A stretch of DNA of 15,523 bases, taken from assembly GCA_041946755.1 (NCBI GenBank), contig JBHGBB010000073.1:1-15523 (forward strand), read 5' to 3'. Below the pieces are notes generated by a model that was given only the letters and a program-made list of their open reading frames with translations, made no database searches and was not told the origin of the DNA. Position numbers and translations under genes: made by a program. The DNA comes from JBHGBB01 sp041946755 (GTDB lineage Bacteria; UBP4; UBA4092; JAOAEQ01). Within the stretch, counting starts at the first letter, position 1, and each line of letters begins with the position of its first letter. Positions 1 to 6,723 of this stretch are shown piece by piece.

Positions 1-21
1 GCAGTTGTATGATTAATCATA

Positions 22-180
22 ACTACAGTAGTTAGCATATAGTAGCTAGCAGCTAGGGTTTCTCGCCAAGAGTAAAGAGATAGAGATAAGAGGAAATATC
101 TCCTATAAAAAGAAGTCAGAGGTCAGAAGTAAGAAGTCAAAAAAAGACAGTAGATAGAATATAGTAGATAGTAGCTAGGG
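22..180. repeat. Degenerate 7-nt tandem repeat tract
   Basis: This non-coding stretch downstream of the first gene is made of several runs with a 7-nt period. Positions 22-56 read as ACTACAG, TAGTTAG, CATATAG, TAGCTAG, CAGCTAG. Positions 69-96 read as AGAGTAA, AGAGATA, GAGATAA, GAGGAAA. Positions 111-138 read as AGAAGTC, AGAGGTC, AGAAGTA, AGAAGTC. Positions 146-180 read as GACAGTA, GATAGAA, TATAGTA, GATAGTA, GCTAGGG. The units differ between runs, but the 7-nt step is kept. No ORF with a credible product lies here. Heptameric intergenic repeats are known from cyanobacteria; any relation to those is inference. A similar short tract occurs at 6660-6690. Confidence 0.7.
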
Positions 181-219
181 AAAAACTCCAAAAAAATCAA
201 ACTCTTCATTGGATAGTTT

Positions 220-254
220 AAAAACCAAACTGACCGGCGGTCAGTTTGCTTTTT
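220..254 (-). terminator. Rho-independent terminator of the radical-SAM gene, possibly bidirectional
   Basis: A perfect 11-bp stem (CAAACTGACCG at 226-236, CGGTCAGTTTG at 238-248) sits 12 nt beyond the stop codon of the minus-strand gene ending at 260. On the minus strand it is followed by five T (complement of 220-224). On the plus strand it is followed by CTTTTT at 249-254, so it could stop transcription from both sides. One unpaired base separates the arms, so in RNA the innermost pairs must open to form the loop. Confidence 0.88.
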
Positions 255-259
255 AATCT

Positions 260-1411
260 CTACTTGACCGGATATAATCTTCCCCCGGGTGCTGAATCCG
301 GCCCGCAGTTGCAGAGATAATGTTCCGGTTCCATATTCATTAGCTTCCCAAGCTTATTCCAGACCGTTTTCGTTCCATGACAAACCGCAATCGGTGTTTT
401 CGGTGAAATCCGTTTCGAAGTCTCGATACAGTATCGGTATACCTCTTGATGGAATTCATCGGTAAACGGTCCCCAAGGGATATCTTTCATCGTCTCAACC
501 GCTTGTTCAGCCGATTTAACTGCTATCGGGTCAAGTAAATCGAGGTCGAAGATATTAGCCATATCGCTAAATCCCATCCAACCGAGCAATTCTAAGGTAA
601 CCAAATCCGGTTGGACTTTCTGATATAAATATTCAAATAAGACGGTATATTCTTTCCGCCAATCGCGAACCGGGACTATCGGGCTTAACCGCGCGCGAAC
701 CGGATATCCTGATTGCTGGGCAAGAGCCATCGCATCGATTCTCTCTTGCATCGAAGGGGTTCGCCGGTCAATCACTCGGCTGGCAGTATCTGCAGATACC
801 GACCAACTGATAATAGTATGTCCCTGATGATTGAGATTCTTTAAGAACCCGATATTATCGCTTTTCGTAAACAGTAATAGATATCGGTCTTTCTCCCGGG
901 TAAATCGGTCGATCATTGGCGGCATCGCATCCAATTCCGGCTCGAATGGCGGTAAATCGGTCATATTACTATATTTAAACAACCGCTGGTTAGGATATTG
1001 AACGAAAACCGTATCCAGATTACTCATGAATTGCTCGATATCTAAATAGAAGATGACTACCCTGCCGAACCCGCAATATGCACAGCGGAAGATACAGCCG
1101 GAAACAATGTTTAGTTCTAATCCCGGCTGGCATACCCCTTGATGCTGGGTCGCTTCATCCCGCCAGTGGTAATAGAAATTAGGTTTCGATTTATCGAAGG
1201 TAGAAAAAACTATAATCGCATCATCACCGAATGCATCTTTCCCATGGCGCCGGCTGCCGATATTCGCTACCTGTTCTCGCGTAGCCGCATCATACTGTTT
1301 TAACTCTTGATATCTGATATTAGGTAACATCCGGTTTAACCGCACTAAACAATTCGGTTTGGTATATACTTCCGGATCGATATATACCGTTTTCGCTGGG
1401 ATTTCGAGCAT
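260..1411 (-). CDS. Radical SAM protein, spore photoproduct lyase-like family
   Basis: The 383-aa protein carries a radical-SAM CxxxCxxC motif (C106, C110, C113; CIFRCAYC) that would bind a [4Fe-4S] cluster cleaving S-adenosylmethionine. The order of the segments around the motif and the stretch ending in SNMTD (148-152) match spore photoproduct lyases (SPL), DNA repair enzymes that reverse UV thymine dimers. By eye alignment, the place of the H-donor cysteine (Cys141 in Bacillus subtilis SPL) is Asn149 here. Extra cysteines lie near the C-terminus (C344, C367, C369 in LCNCGP), beyond the usual SPL length of about 340 aa. It is therefore a relative of uncertain reaction, not a proven photoproduct lyase. 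The ATG start is supported by GGAG 8 nt upstream. It is a single-gene unit with its own terminator, divergent from the sigma-factor gene. Confidence 0.8.
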   Translation of the reverse strand: MLEIPAKTVYIDPEVYTKPNCLVRLNRMLPNIRYQELKQYDAATREQVANIGSRRHGKDAFGDDAIIVFSTFDKSKPNFYYHWRDEATQHQGVCQPGLELNIVSGCIFRCAYCGFGRVVIFYLDIEQFMSNLDTVFVQYPNQRLFKYSNMTDLPPFEPELDAMPPMIDRFTREKDRYLLLFTKSDNIGFLKNLNHQGHTIISWSVSADTASRVIDRRTPSMQERIDAMALAQQSGYPVRARLSPIVPVRDWRKEYTVLFEYLYQKVQPDLVTLELLGWMGFSDMANIFDLDLLDPIAVKSAEQAVETMKDIPWGPFTDEFHQEVYRYCIETSKRISPKTPIAVCHGTKTVWNKLGKLMNMEPEHYLCNCGPDSAPGGRLYPVK

Positions 1412-1439
1412 GCTATAGTCTCCATAAACAGAACAATAA

Positions 1440-1467
1440 GGTATAACCAGAATATTAATTATATCAA
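1440..1467 (-). promoter_or_regulatory. Candidate sigma-70 promoter of the radical-SAM gene
   Basis: On the minus strand, TTGATA (1462-1467) and TATACC (1440-1445) are separated by 16 nt, and the -10 box lies about 28 nt before the ATG at 1411. This is a pattern match only. Confidence 0.35.
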
Positions 1468-1501
1468 AATAGAGGGACTCGGTTAAGTCGATTTAATAGA
1501 C

Positions 1502-1552
1502 TTGATTATCCAAGAGGATAGATTATACAAAATCAAAAAAAGGTGTATAATC
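1502..1552 (+). promoter_or_regulatory. Candidate promoter with inverted repeat upstream of the ECF sigma operon
   Basis: A perfect 9-bp inverted repeat, GATTATACA (1521-1529) and TGTATAATC (1544-1552), has arms 14 nt apart across an A-rich spacer. The left arm contains a possible -10 (TATACA, 1524-1529), 16 nt from a possible -35 (TTGATT, 1502-1507). The right arm contains a perfect TATAAT (1546-1551). A protein binding the repeat would cover either promoter, so it could be an operator. The elements are visible; their function is inferred. Confidence 0.42.
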
Positions 1553-1639
1553 ATCGTTTAGAATAGAAATCGTTTGCCACAAAATCCCGGATTCTTGCTC
1601 TTATATAATAGACCCGGGTATAAGGTAATAGTAACATCC

Positions 1640-2176
1640 ATGGATAAACTTACCGACCAACAGATAGTCGAACAGGTGCTAGCCGGTAATAAAGATTCGT
1701 TCGGCCTATTACTCGACCGATATCAGAATCTGGTATACCGGTTGGCAGTGGGTATACTTAAAGACTGCGCTGCAGCTGAAGATGCGGCACAAGAAGCGTT
1801 TATGATCGCATACCAGAACCTGGATACTATTCGGAATCCGGCAGCGTTCGGTGCCTGGATTGCCGCTATCACCCGGCATCATTGTTTTAAATTGGTTCAA
1901 AAAGAGGCGGCGATATATTTAGATGATATCGAGCAGCTACCGGCGATAGATGAATCTGAAGATATCTTGGATAAAGAGCAAAAGATGATGCTGCGTAAAG
2001 TAATCGAATCGCTCCCTGCAAAATATCGGGAGATAATCGATTTACGGTATTTCGAAGGATGCTCATATCTGGAGTTAAGTTCATTTCTCGGGATATCCAT
2101 GGATGCGGTCAAATCCCGGTTATACCATGCAAAAAAAGAAATGATTAAATTGCTGCAGAAAGAGGGGTTGGTATGA
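1640..2176 (+). CDS. ECF-subfamily RNA polymerase sigma factor
   Basis: From the ATG at 1640 this is a 178-aa sigma factor, a normal length for the extracytoplasmic-function (ECF) group. Region 2 covers roughly residues 22-90, with the core-binding and -10-recognition helices around DAAQEAFMIAYQNL. Region 4, a helix-turn-helix for -35 recognition, covers roughly residues 120-175 (LPAKYREIIDLRYFEGCSYLELSSFLGIS). No region 1 or 3 is present, as expected for ECF factors. A longer reading from TTG at 1574 adds 22 residues unlike the family and has no ribosome site, so I prefer 1640. The stop codon overlaps the ATG of the next gene (ATGA), which points to coupled translation with its anti-sigma factor. 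The signal sensed and the target genes cannot be read from the sequence. Confidence 0.93.
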   Translation: MDKLTDQQIVEQVLAGNKDSFGLLLDRYQNLVYRLAVGILKDCAAAEDAAQEAFMIAYQNLDTIRNPAAFGAWIAAITRHHCFKLVQKEAAIYLDDIEQLPAIDESEDILDKEQKMMLRKVIESLPAKYREIIDLRYFEGCSYLELSSFLGISMDAVKSRLYHAKKEMIKLLQKEGLV

Positions 2177-3867
2177 TATTCCATCCGAAAATAAAAACGA
2201 TTATCCAATATGCTGACCAAGAGCTTACTGAACCGAAAATGGATTCGATTAAACGCCATATCGATATGTGCACCCAATGCCGGGAGAAACTGAGTATGGT
2301 CAAAAATATCGGAACCGTCCGCCAACCGAAGAAAACGATATCGCCAAACTTCAAATCGCAGGTGGTGAATCATCTGCCAGCACCGAAATGGGATACCCAG
2401 CCGATTGTAGCCGAACTTAAATCGATTATAGGTGAAGTTATCGTATATCGCAGAACCGAATCGGAAGGCAGAGTCGGATTCCCCGGAATGGGACTAAAAA
2501 AAGGCGAAACCGTTAAATTGAATGGAGATAGTCTAGCGCTCATCGAACTGAACGACGGCAGCTGCCTCTGGCTGAACCGGAGAACCGAACTCCAGTTTAC
2601 TTTCGCCGCACAAGAATTATCGCTGCATGCCGGAGAACTGTTTGGCATATTCAAACCGCAGCCGAAAGTATTCGAAATCCTGACTCCGACCGCAGTGCTA
2701 GGGGTTATTGGCACCGAATTCGATGCTGAAGTTAAGAATGGTTCTAAAACCAATCTCCGGGTGATTAAAGGAAAAGTTTCGGTAACTACCGAAACCAGTA
2801 AAGTTATTGTTAAAAAGAAACAAGAAGTTGAAGCTGAGAAATATACCCTCTCTCAACCGAAAAGAATTAAAGATAAGGAGCATGTTATGCAATGGACGAA
2901 ACCGTTAACTCCGAAACCGCAGCGCGGCCGGGCGATAATCAAATTCCTGGTATTTTTACTTATCGGTTTTATTGCGGTAACCGGAGTAGTATTCTATTTC
3001 AAAAGTAAAGAAAAACCGGTAGAACCGGGTATGGCAAGAAAAGTTGTTACCTTGGATAAGAAAGACCCGTTGGTATTGCATTCACCGTATACTCAGCAAG
3101 GAGCGGTATGGCGGATATTCACCACTTCTCAGGTTAAAAAAGGGGAACGATGGATCGACGACTTAAAAATGACTGTCCGCTCGGAATTGATGGAATATAC
3201 TGAAAAAGAGGGCGCGCGAGTAGTGTTAACGATTGACGATTGTACCGCGTCCGGTGGAAAAGATGAAATTGCGACCGCACCGCTCATGGTCGGCAGGAAA
3301 TTTGTATATCAAATTTCGCCGGAAGGGCATATAGTTAATACCGAGGTCTATGATGGGAAACCGCTGGAATATTTAGAGATCGTATATTATGTAAATGCTA
3401 TTTCCAGCGATATGAGCGGGATGTATGTGAAGAAATCAATTGTTCCCGGAGACCAATGGACTGAAAGTTATGCCGGCCCTATCCCGGGATATGCAGATTC
3501 ATATATCAAAGTAAATATCGCCTATACTTTCGCTGGATACGAGAAACGGGACGGAGTTGAAGTAGGGGTAATCCAATCGAATGTGAATGGGTCGCTTGGG
3601 GGAGGACTTCCTCTTCAGAAAGTAGTTGACCAAGCAGGAACCCATTATATTCTTGCGGATAATATTAATTTTGAAAGTAAAAGCGAGATTATTGTTGATG
3701 TTATAACCGGTCGAGTAGTTAGCGGTACCAGTACTTCTACCACAAGCGGGCAGAAATTAACTATGGTGAGTTATCCGAAAGGAACTACTCAGTCGGTATC
3801 AAAACCGCTTCCGTCGCAACCGGCTGGTGTAGGTCGAGGATTCGCTACTATCGAATATCAACAGTAA
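2173..3867 (+). CDS. Membrane anti-sigma factor with zinc-finger and FecR domains
   Basis: This 564-aa protein starts within the stop codon of the ECF sigma gene and is its likely partner. Residues 25-40 hold an HxxxCxxC anti-sigma zinc-finger motif (H29, C33, C36). Residues 84-225 look like a FecR domain, with the typical GE(V/I), GDSLALIEL, LHAGELFG and TPTAVLGVIGTEF segments. One hydrophobic helix follows (about 254-277), and then a 280-residue beta-rich C-terminal region I do not recognise. In most ZAS/FecR regulators the membrane helix lies between the zinc finger and FecR. Here it lies after FecR, which would place FecR in the cytoplasm. The zinc finger should hold the sigma factor at the membrane until the outer C-terminal region senses a signal; the signal is unknown. 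Confidence 0.85.
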   Translation: MIFHPKIKTIIQYADQELTEPKMDSIKRHIDMCTQCREKLSMVKNIGTVRQPKKTISPNFKSQVVNHLPAPKWDTQPIVAELKSIIGEVIVYRRTESEGRVGFPGMGLKKGETVKLNGDSLALIELNDGSCLWLNRRTELQFTFAAQELSLHAGELFGIFKPQPKVFEILTPTAVLGVIGTEFDAEVKNGSKTNLRVIKGKVSVTTETSKVIVKKKQEVEAEKYTLSQPKRIKDKEHVMQWTKPLTPKPQRGRAIIKFLVFLLIGFIAVTGVVFYFKSKEKPVEPGMARKVVTLDKKDPLVLHSPYTQQGAVWRIFTTSQVKKGERWIDDLKMTVRSELMEYTEKEGARVVLTIDDCTASGGKDEIATAPLMVGRKFVYQISPEGHIVNTEVYDGKPLEYLEIVYYVNAISSDMSGMYVKKSIVPGDQWTESYAGPIPGYADSYIKVNIAYTFAGYEKRDGVEVGVIQSNVNGSLGGGLPLQKVVDQAGTHYILADNINFESKSEIIVDVITGRVVSGTSTSTTSGQKLTMVSYPKGTTQSVSKPLPSQPAGVGRGFATIEYQQ

Positions 3868-3885
3868 TTACATAGACCGTTACTA

Positions 3886-3937
3886 CGAAAGCACGAAATC
3901 ATGCTGATTCTAAATCAGCTGGCTTTTCGTGCTTTCG
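3886..3937. terminator. Long hairpin after the sigma/anti-sigma operon
   Basis: A perfect 13-bp stem (CGAAAGCACGAAA at 3886-3898, TTTCGTGCTTTCG at 3925-3937) encloses a second 7-bp stem (GCTGATT at 3903-3909, AATCAGC at 3913-3919). The two together form one tall hairpin 19 nt after the stop codon at 3867. No T-run follows on the plus strand. It may act as an mRNA-end stabiliser or non-canonical terminator, or it may be a repeat-derived element. Confidence 0.55.
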
Positions 3938-3961
3938 AGATAATCCTTCGCAAGACGACTA

Positions 3962-3991
3962 TTGAATCAAAATACCTTATATCTATCTAAT
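3962..3991 (+). promoter_or_regulatory. Candidate promoter of the FAD-subunit/bioY/carbamoyltransferase group
   Basis: TTGAAT (3962-3967) and TCTAAT (3986-3991) are 18 nt apart and lie about 92 nt before the chosen ATG at 4084. A short TCTGCC/GGCGGA hairpin with loop TAA (4026-4040) lies in the leader. This is weak, pattern-based evidence. Confidence 0.3.
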
Positions 3992-4083
3992 CCTCGAAAG
4001 TACTAAGTTTAACATTGAGATTTGGTCTGCCTAAGGCGGATTGGGATTTACTTGGTATCTCTCCTTACGCTAGAATATATAGC

Positions 4084-4980
4084 ATGAATCAGCAGCCGCG
4101 CTATGTAATACCACAATCGATAGATGAAGCTCTGCAGTATTTATCCGAGCCGATAGAGCATACTATGCTTCTTGCCGGAGGTACGGATGCGGTTGTTGAA
4201 CTGCGGGATAGTAAGATTCGGCCAGCACCAAATGATGACCCGGTAACTGCATTAAATCGGATAATCGATATCTCCCGAATCCCGGAATTGAAAGGAATTA
4301 AAGAGATCGGGAATGAACTAGAACTCGGTGCTTTGGTAACTCATCGGGAAATGGCAGAATCGGAATTGATTCGGCAATATGGAAGTATTCTTGCCGAAGC
4401 CGCTACTCAGATGGGGTCACCGCAAGTGCGCAATCGCGGAACACTGGGTGGAAATCTGGGCACTGCGTCACCGGCAGCGGATACCGCGCCGTCGTTAATC
4501 GCACTAGGCGCAAAGGTATTGTTGAAAAGCCTGCAAGGAAAACGCGAGATTCCGATAGAAGACTTCTTTCTAGCTCCCGGGAAAACCGTTCTAAAATCTG
4601 ATGAGCTTATTCTCGGAGTCCGATTCCCGAAAATGCAATCCAATGAACAAGGCCGATATTATAAACTCGGCCAGCGGAACGCGGTCTCGATCTCTATCGC
4701 TTCGGTAGCTATCAAAGCGGAAATCCGCAATACCCGGTTTGGTACTGTACGTATCGGGTTAGGCAGCGTTGCTCCGAAACCGATTCGTGCCCTGGAAGCG
4801 GAACGTAGCTTGTTCAACCAGCCATTCAATGCTAAAATTATAGAGCAAGCAGCACAATCTGCGATGACTCAATGTATGACCATAACCGATATTCGCGCTT
4901 CCGGTAAATATCGGTGTCAGATAGTCGAAAAGGTCACGCAAGAGTTGTTAAACGATATAACACTTAACCCAACTAAATAG
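4084..4980 (+). CDS. FAD-binding subunit of the xanthine dehydrogenase/CO dehydrogenase family
   Basis: The 298-aa product has both FAD-binding signatures of the medium subunit of molybdenum hydroxylases: LLAGGTDAVVEL near residues 33-44, and RNRGTLGGNLGTASPAADTA around 118-137. The C-terminal CODH FAD domain follows (YKLGQRNAVSISIASVAIK). In the family this subunit passes electrons between iron-sulfur clusters and NAD or another acceptor. The [2Fe-2S] and molybdopterin subunits that normally sit beside it are absent here. I start at ATG 4084, where the sequence begins to match the family (MNQQPRYVIPQSIDEAL). The TTG at 4015 would add 23 unrelated residues. E. coli ygfM, in the purine-catabolism region with ygeW, is a comparable stand-alone FAD subunit, and a ygeW-like gene lies two genes downstream. 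The substrate is unknown. Confidence 0.88.
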   Translation: MNQQPRYVIPQSIDEALQYLSEPIEHTMLLAGGTDAVVELRDSKIRPAPNDDPVTALNRIIDISRIPELKGIKEIGNELELGALVTHREMAESELIRQYGSILAEAATQMGSPQVRNRGTLGGNLGTASPAADTAPSLIALGAKVLLKSLQGKREIPIEDFFLAPGKTVLKSDELILGVRFPKMQSNEQGRYYKLGQRNAVSISIASVAIKAEIRNTRFGTVRIGLGSVAPKPIRALEAERSLFNQPFNAKIIEQAAQSAMTQCMTITDIRASGKYRCQIVEKVTQELLNDITLNPTK

Positions 4981-5003
4981 TCGAAGTAACTAATGGAGTT
5001 ATT

Positions 5004-5597
5004 ATGCATTATCCTAAAACACTAGCAGCAATAGCACATAAAGAAGTTTTAGTTAATAGAACTGGAATTATCTTTTTCGGAATCATCTCCGGAATAATCT
5101 TGACTGCATTAAGTGCGTTTGTTCGTGTTCCTTTACCATTTACTCCAGTACCGTTAACCTTACAAACCTTAATGGTTGTTTTGCTAGGTGCGGTGTTAGG
5201 GAAAAAATATGGAACGATAACACAAATGAGTTATGTGCTAATCGGTATTCTCGGTGCCCCGATATTTACCGGCGCTTCGTTCGGATTAATGCAATTAGCC
5301 GGACCTACCGGTGGATATTTAATCGGATTTATCGCTGCCGCATATTTGGTCGGCAAGTTGATTCCGAAAACCAACTCTGTTTCGTTTCTACGGATATTCA
5401 GTATGATGGTAATCGGGTCGATTCCAATCTTATTATTCGGTACTATTCAACTATTTTTCCTAATGCAGCTATCCTGGAAGCAAGCGTTTATTATTGGTTT
5501 CCTCCCCTTTATTCCCGGTGATATTATTAAATCCTTTATTGCCGCCGGGATATATCATCGGATTCAGAGCCGATGTGAAATCTTTAAGTCAGTTTAA
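5004..5597 (+). CDS. bioY: Biotin transporter BioY (ECF transporter S component)
   Basis: The 197-aa membrane protein has about six hydrophobic segments and the BioY hallmarks: VPLPFTPVPLTLQTL (about 42-56), the GPTGGYLIGF loop (about 99-108) and the C-terminal FLPFIPGDIIK (about 165-175). BioY binds biotin in the membrane and takes it up, alone or with the energising module EcfA/EcfA'/EcfT, which is not encoded here. GGAG lies 5 nt before the ATG. The gene begins 23 nt after the FAD-subunit stop and ends 39 nt before the next gene, so co-transcription is likely. No biotin synthesis gene or clear biotin-repressor site was seen nearby. The coding sequence looks somewhat more AT-rich than its neighbours, which may only reflect its hydrophobic composition. 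Confidence 0.93.
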   Translation: MHYPKTLAAIAHKEVLVNRTGIIFFGIISGIILTALSAFVRVPLPFTPVPLTLQTLMVVLLGAVLGKKYGTITQMSYVLIGILGAPIFTGASFGLMQLAGPTGGYLIGFIAAAYLVGKLIPKTNSVSFLRIFSMMVIGSIPILLFGTIQLFFLMQLSWKQAFIIGFLPFIPGDIIKSFIAAGIYHRIQSRCEIFKSV

Positions 5598-5636
5598 TCT
5601 GTAAAATCTGTTGTTTATATTATATTGGAGAACACT

Positions 5637-6653
5637 ATGGAACTTAATTTAACCGGACGACATTATATTGGCGATATGGATTGGTCACTACAGGAGCTAG
5701 AGTTATTATTCCAGGTGGCCGGCGATTTGAAAGAGAAATTTAGACGCGGGATTCCACATGCGATGCTACGCGATAAAACCCTGTTTATGATTTTCTTCGA
5801 GCAATCGACCCGTACCCGGAATTCATTTGAAGCCGGTATGACTCAACTTGGCGGCCATGCCCATGATTTGACTCCGGATAAAATGCAGATTTCACATGGG
5901 GAATCGCCGAAAGATACCGGGATGGTTTTATCCCGATATGGGCATGGAATAGCGATTCGGAACTGTTTCTGGAAAATCGGGAATCAATATATTAATGAAG
6001 TCGCGAAATGGTCGACCGTACCGATATTCAATATGCAATGCGATATCTATCATCCCTGCCAGTCGTTAGCCGATTTAATGACTATTAAAGAGAAGTTTAA
6101 TAACGAACTCCGTGGCAAGAAATTCGTTATCTCTTGGGCATATGCCCCGAGTTATACCAAACCGATCTCGGTCCCGCAATCGCTGATATTGTTAATGACC
6201 CGGTTTGGTATGGATGTAACTTTAGCGCATCCGCCGGAATTTAAACTGATGCCGGAAATTGTGAATCAGGCGAAATTGAACGCGAAATCAGCCGACTGCA
6301 AATTCGAGATTGTCCATGATATGGATGCGGCATTTGAAAATGCCCATGTGGTATATCCGAAAAGCTGGGGCTGTTATCTGACTACTGAGATTAAAGAAGA
6401 ATCGATGCAGATTTCGAAAAAGTATACCAGCTGGATTTGCGACCAGCGCCGCATGAATCTGACCGATAAGAAATCGTTATATATGCATTGTCTACCTGCC
6501 GACCGGGGTTATGAGGTAACTGATGAGGTTATCGACGGCCCGCATTCGGTAATCTACGATGAAGCGGAAAATCGGCTCCATGCGCAAAAAGGATTGATGG
6601 CGCTGACTATGAGTAATCCGAAAGATTTGCAGAAGATTGTTAGCCGAATGTAG
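5637..6653 (+). CDS. Knotted carbamoyltransferase, YgeW-like
   Basis: The 338-aa protein belongs to the aspartate/ornithine transcarbamylase superfamily. It has the carbamoyl-phosphate motif STRTR (about residue 56), the HPCQSLADL motif (about 139-147), and HCLPADRG followed by EVTDEV near the C-terminus. The insert WAYAPSYTKPISVPQS followed by TRFGMDVTLAHP closely matches E. coli YgeW, a member of the knotted transcarbamylases together with N-acetyl- and N-succinylornithine enzymes. The ornithine-binding SMG motif of true OTC is replaced by PKSWG, so ornithine is unlikely to be the substrate. YgeW genes occur in anaerobic purine-degradation clusters, but the exact substrate is unsettled. TTG 5625 is part of the ribosome site (TTGGAG), so ATG 5637 is the start. 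The C-terminus resembles acetylornithine enzymes, which remain an alternative. Confidence 0.86.
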   Translation: MELNLTGRHYIGDMDWSLQELELLFQVAGDLKEKFRRGIPHAMLRDKTLFMIFFEQSTRTRNSFEAGMTQLGGHAHDLTPDKMQISHGESPKDTGMVLSRYGHGIAIRNCFWKIGNQYINEVAKWSTVPIFNMQCDIYHPCQSLADLMTIKEKFNNELRGKKFVISWAYAPSYTKPISVPQSLILLMTRFGMDVTLAHPPEFKLMPEIVNQAKLNAKSADCKFEIVHDMDAAFENAHVVYPKSWGCYLTTEIKEESMQISKKYTSWICDQRRMNLTDKKSLYMHCLPADRGYEVTDEVIDGPHSVIYDEAENRLHAQKGLMALTMSNPKDLQKIVSRM

Positions 6654-6659
6654 TCAAAA

Positions 6660-6690
6660 CAGTAGTCAGTAGACCGTAGACTGTAGACAG
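6660..6690. repeat. 7-nt tandem repeat between convergent genes
   Basis: Four units, CAGTAGT, CAGTAGA, CCGTAGA, CTGTAGA, and a partial CAG lie directly after the carbamoyltransferase stop codon. A 12-bp palindrome, TCGATTAATCGA, is at 6706-6717. No typical terminator with a T-run separates this gene from the convergent gltB3-type gene. The tract shares its period and GTAG core with the repeats at 22-180. Confidence 0.7.
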
Positions 6691-6723
6691 AAAAAACTAA
6701 TAAATTCGATTAATCGAGTTCTG

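Noticed and set aside
22..180. CRISPR array or satellite
   Set aside because: The units are 7 nt, degenerate and contiguous, without constant repeats and spacers; no cas gene is near.
1574..1639. TTG start extending the ECF sigma factor by 22 residues
   Set aside because: The extra residues do not resemble sigma N-termini, there is no ribosome site, and ATG 1640 gives a normal family length.
1897..2373. Minus-strand ORF of 158 codons across the sigma/anti-sigma junction
   Set aside because: It is antisense to two recognisable genes and has no ribosome site or family features.
4015..4083. TTG start extending the FAD subunit by 23 residues
   Set aside because: The family match begins at MNQQPRY (ATG 4084); the extension overlaps a small TCTGCC/GGCGGA hairpin and looks non-coding.
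5625..5636. TTG start for the carbamoyltransferase
   Set aside because: TTGGAG is the ribosome site of the ATG at 5637.
5637..6653. Ordinary ornithine carbamoyltransferase (argF)
   Set aside because: The SMG ornithine loop is replaced by KSWG and the proline-rich knot insert is that of YgeW-like enzymes.
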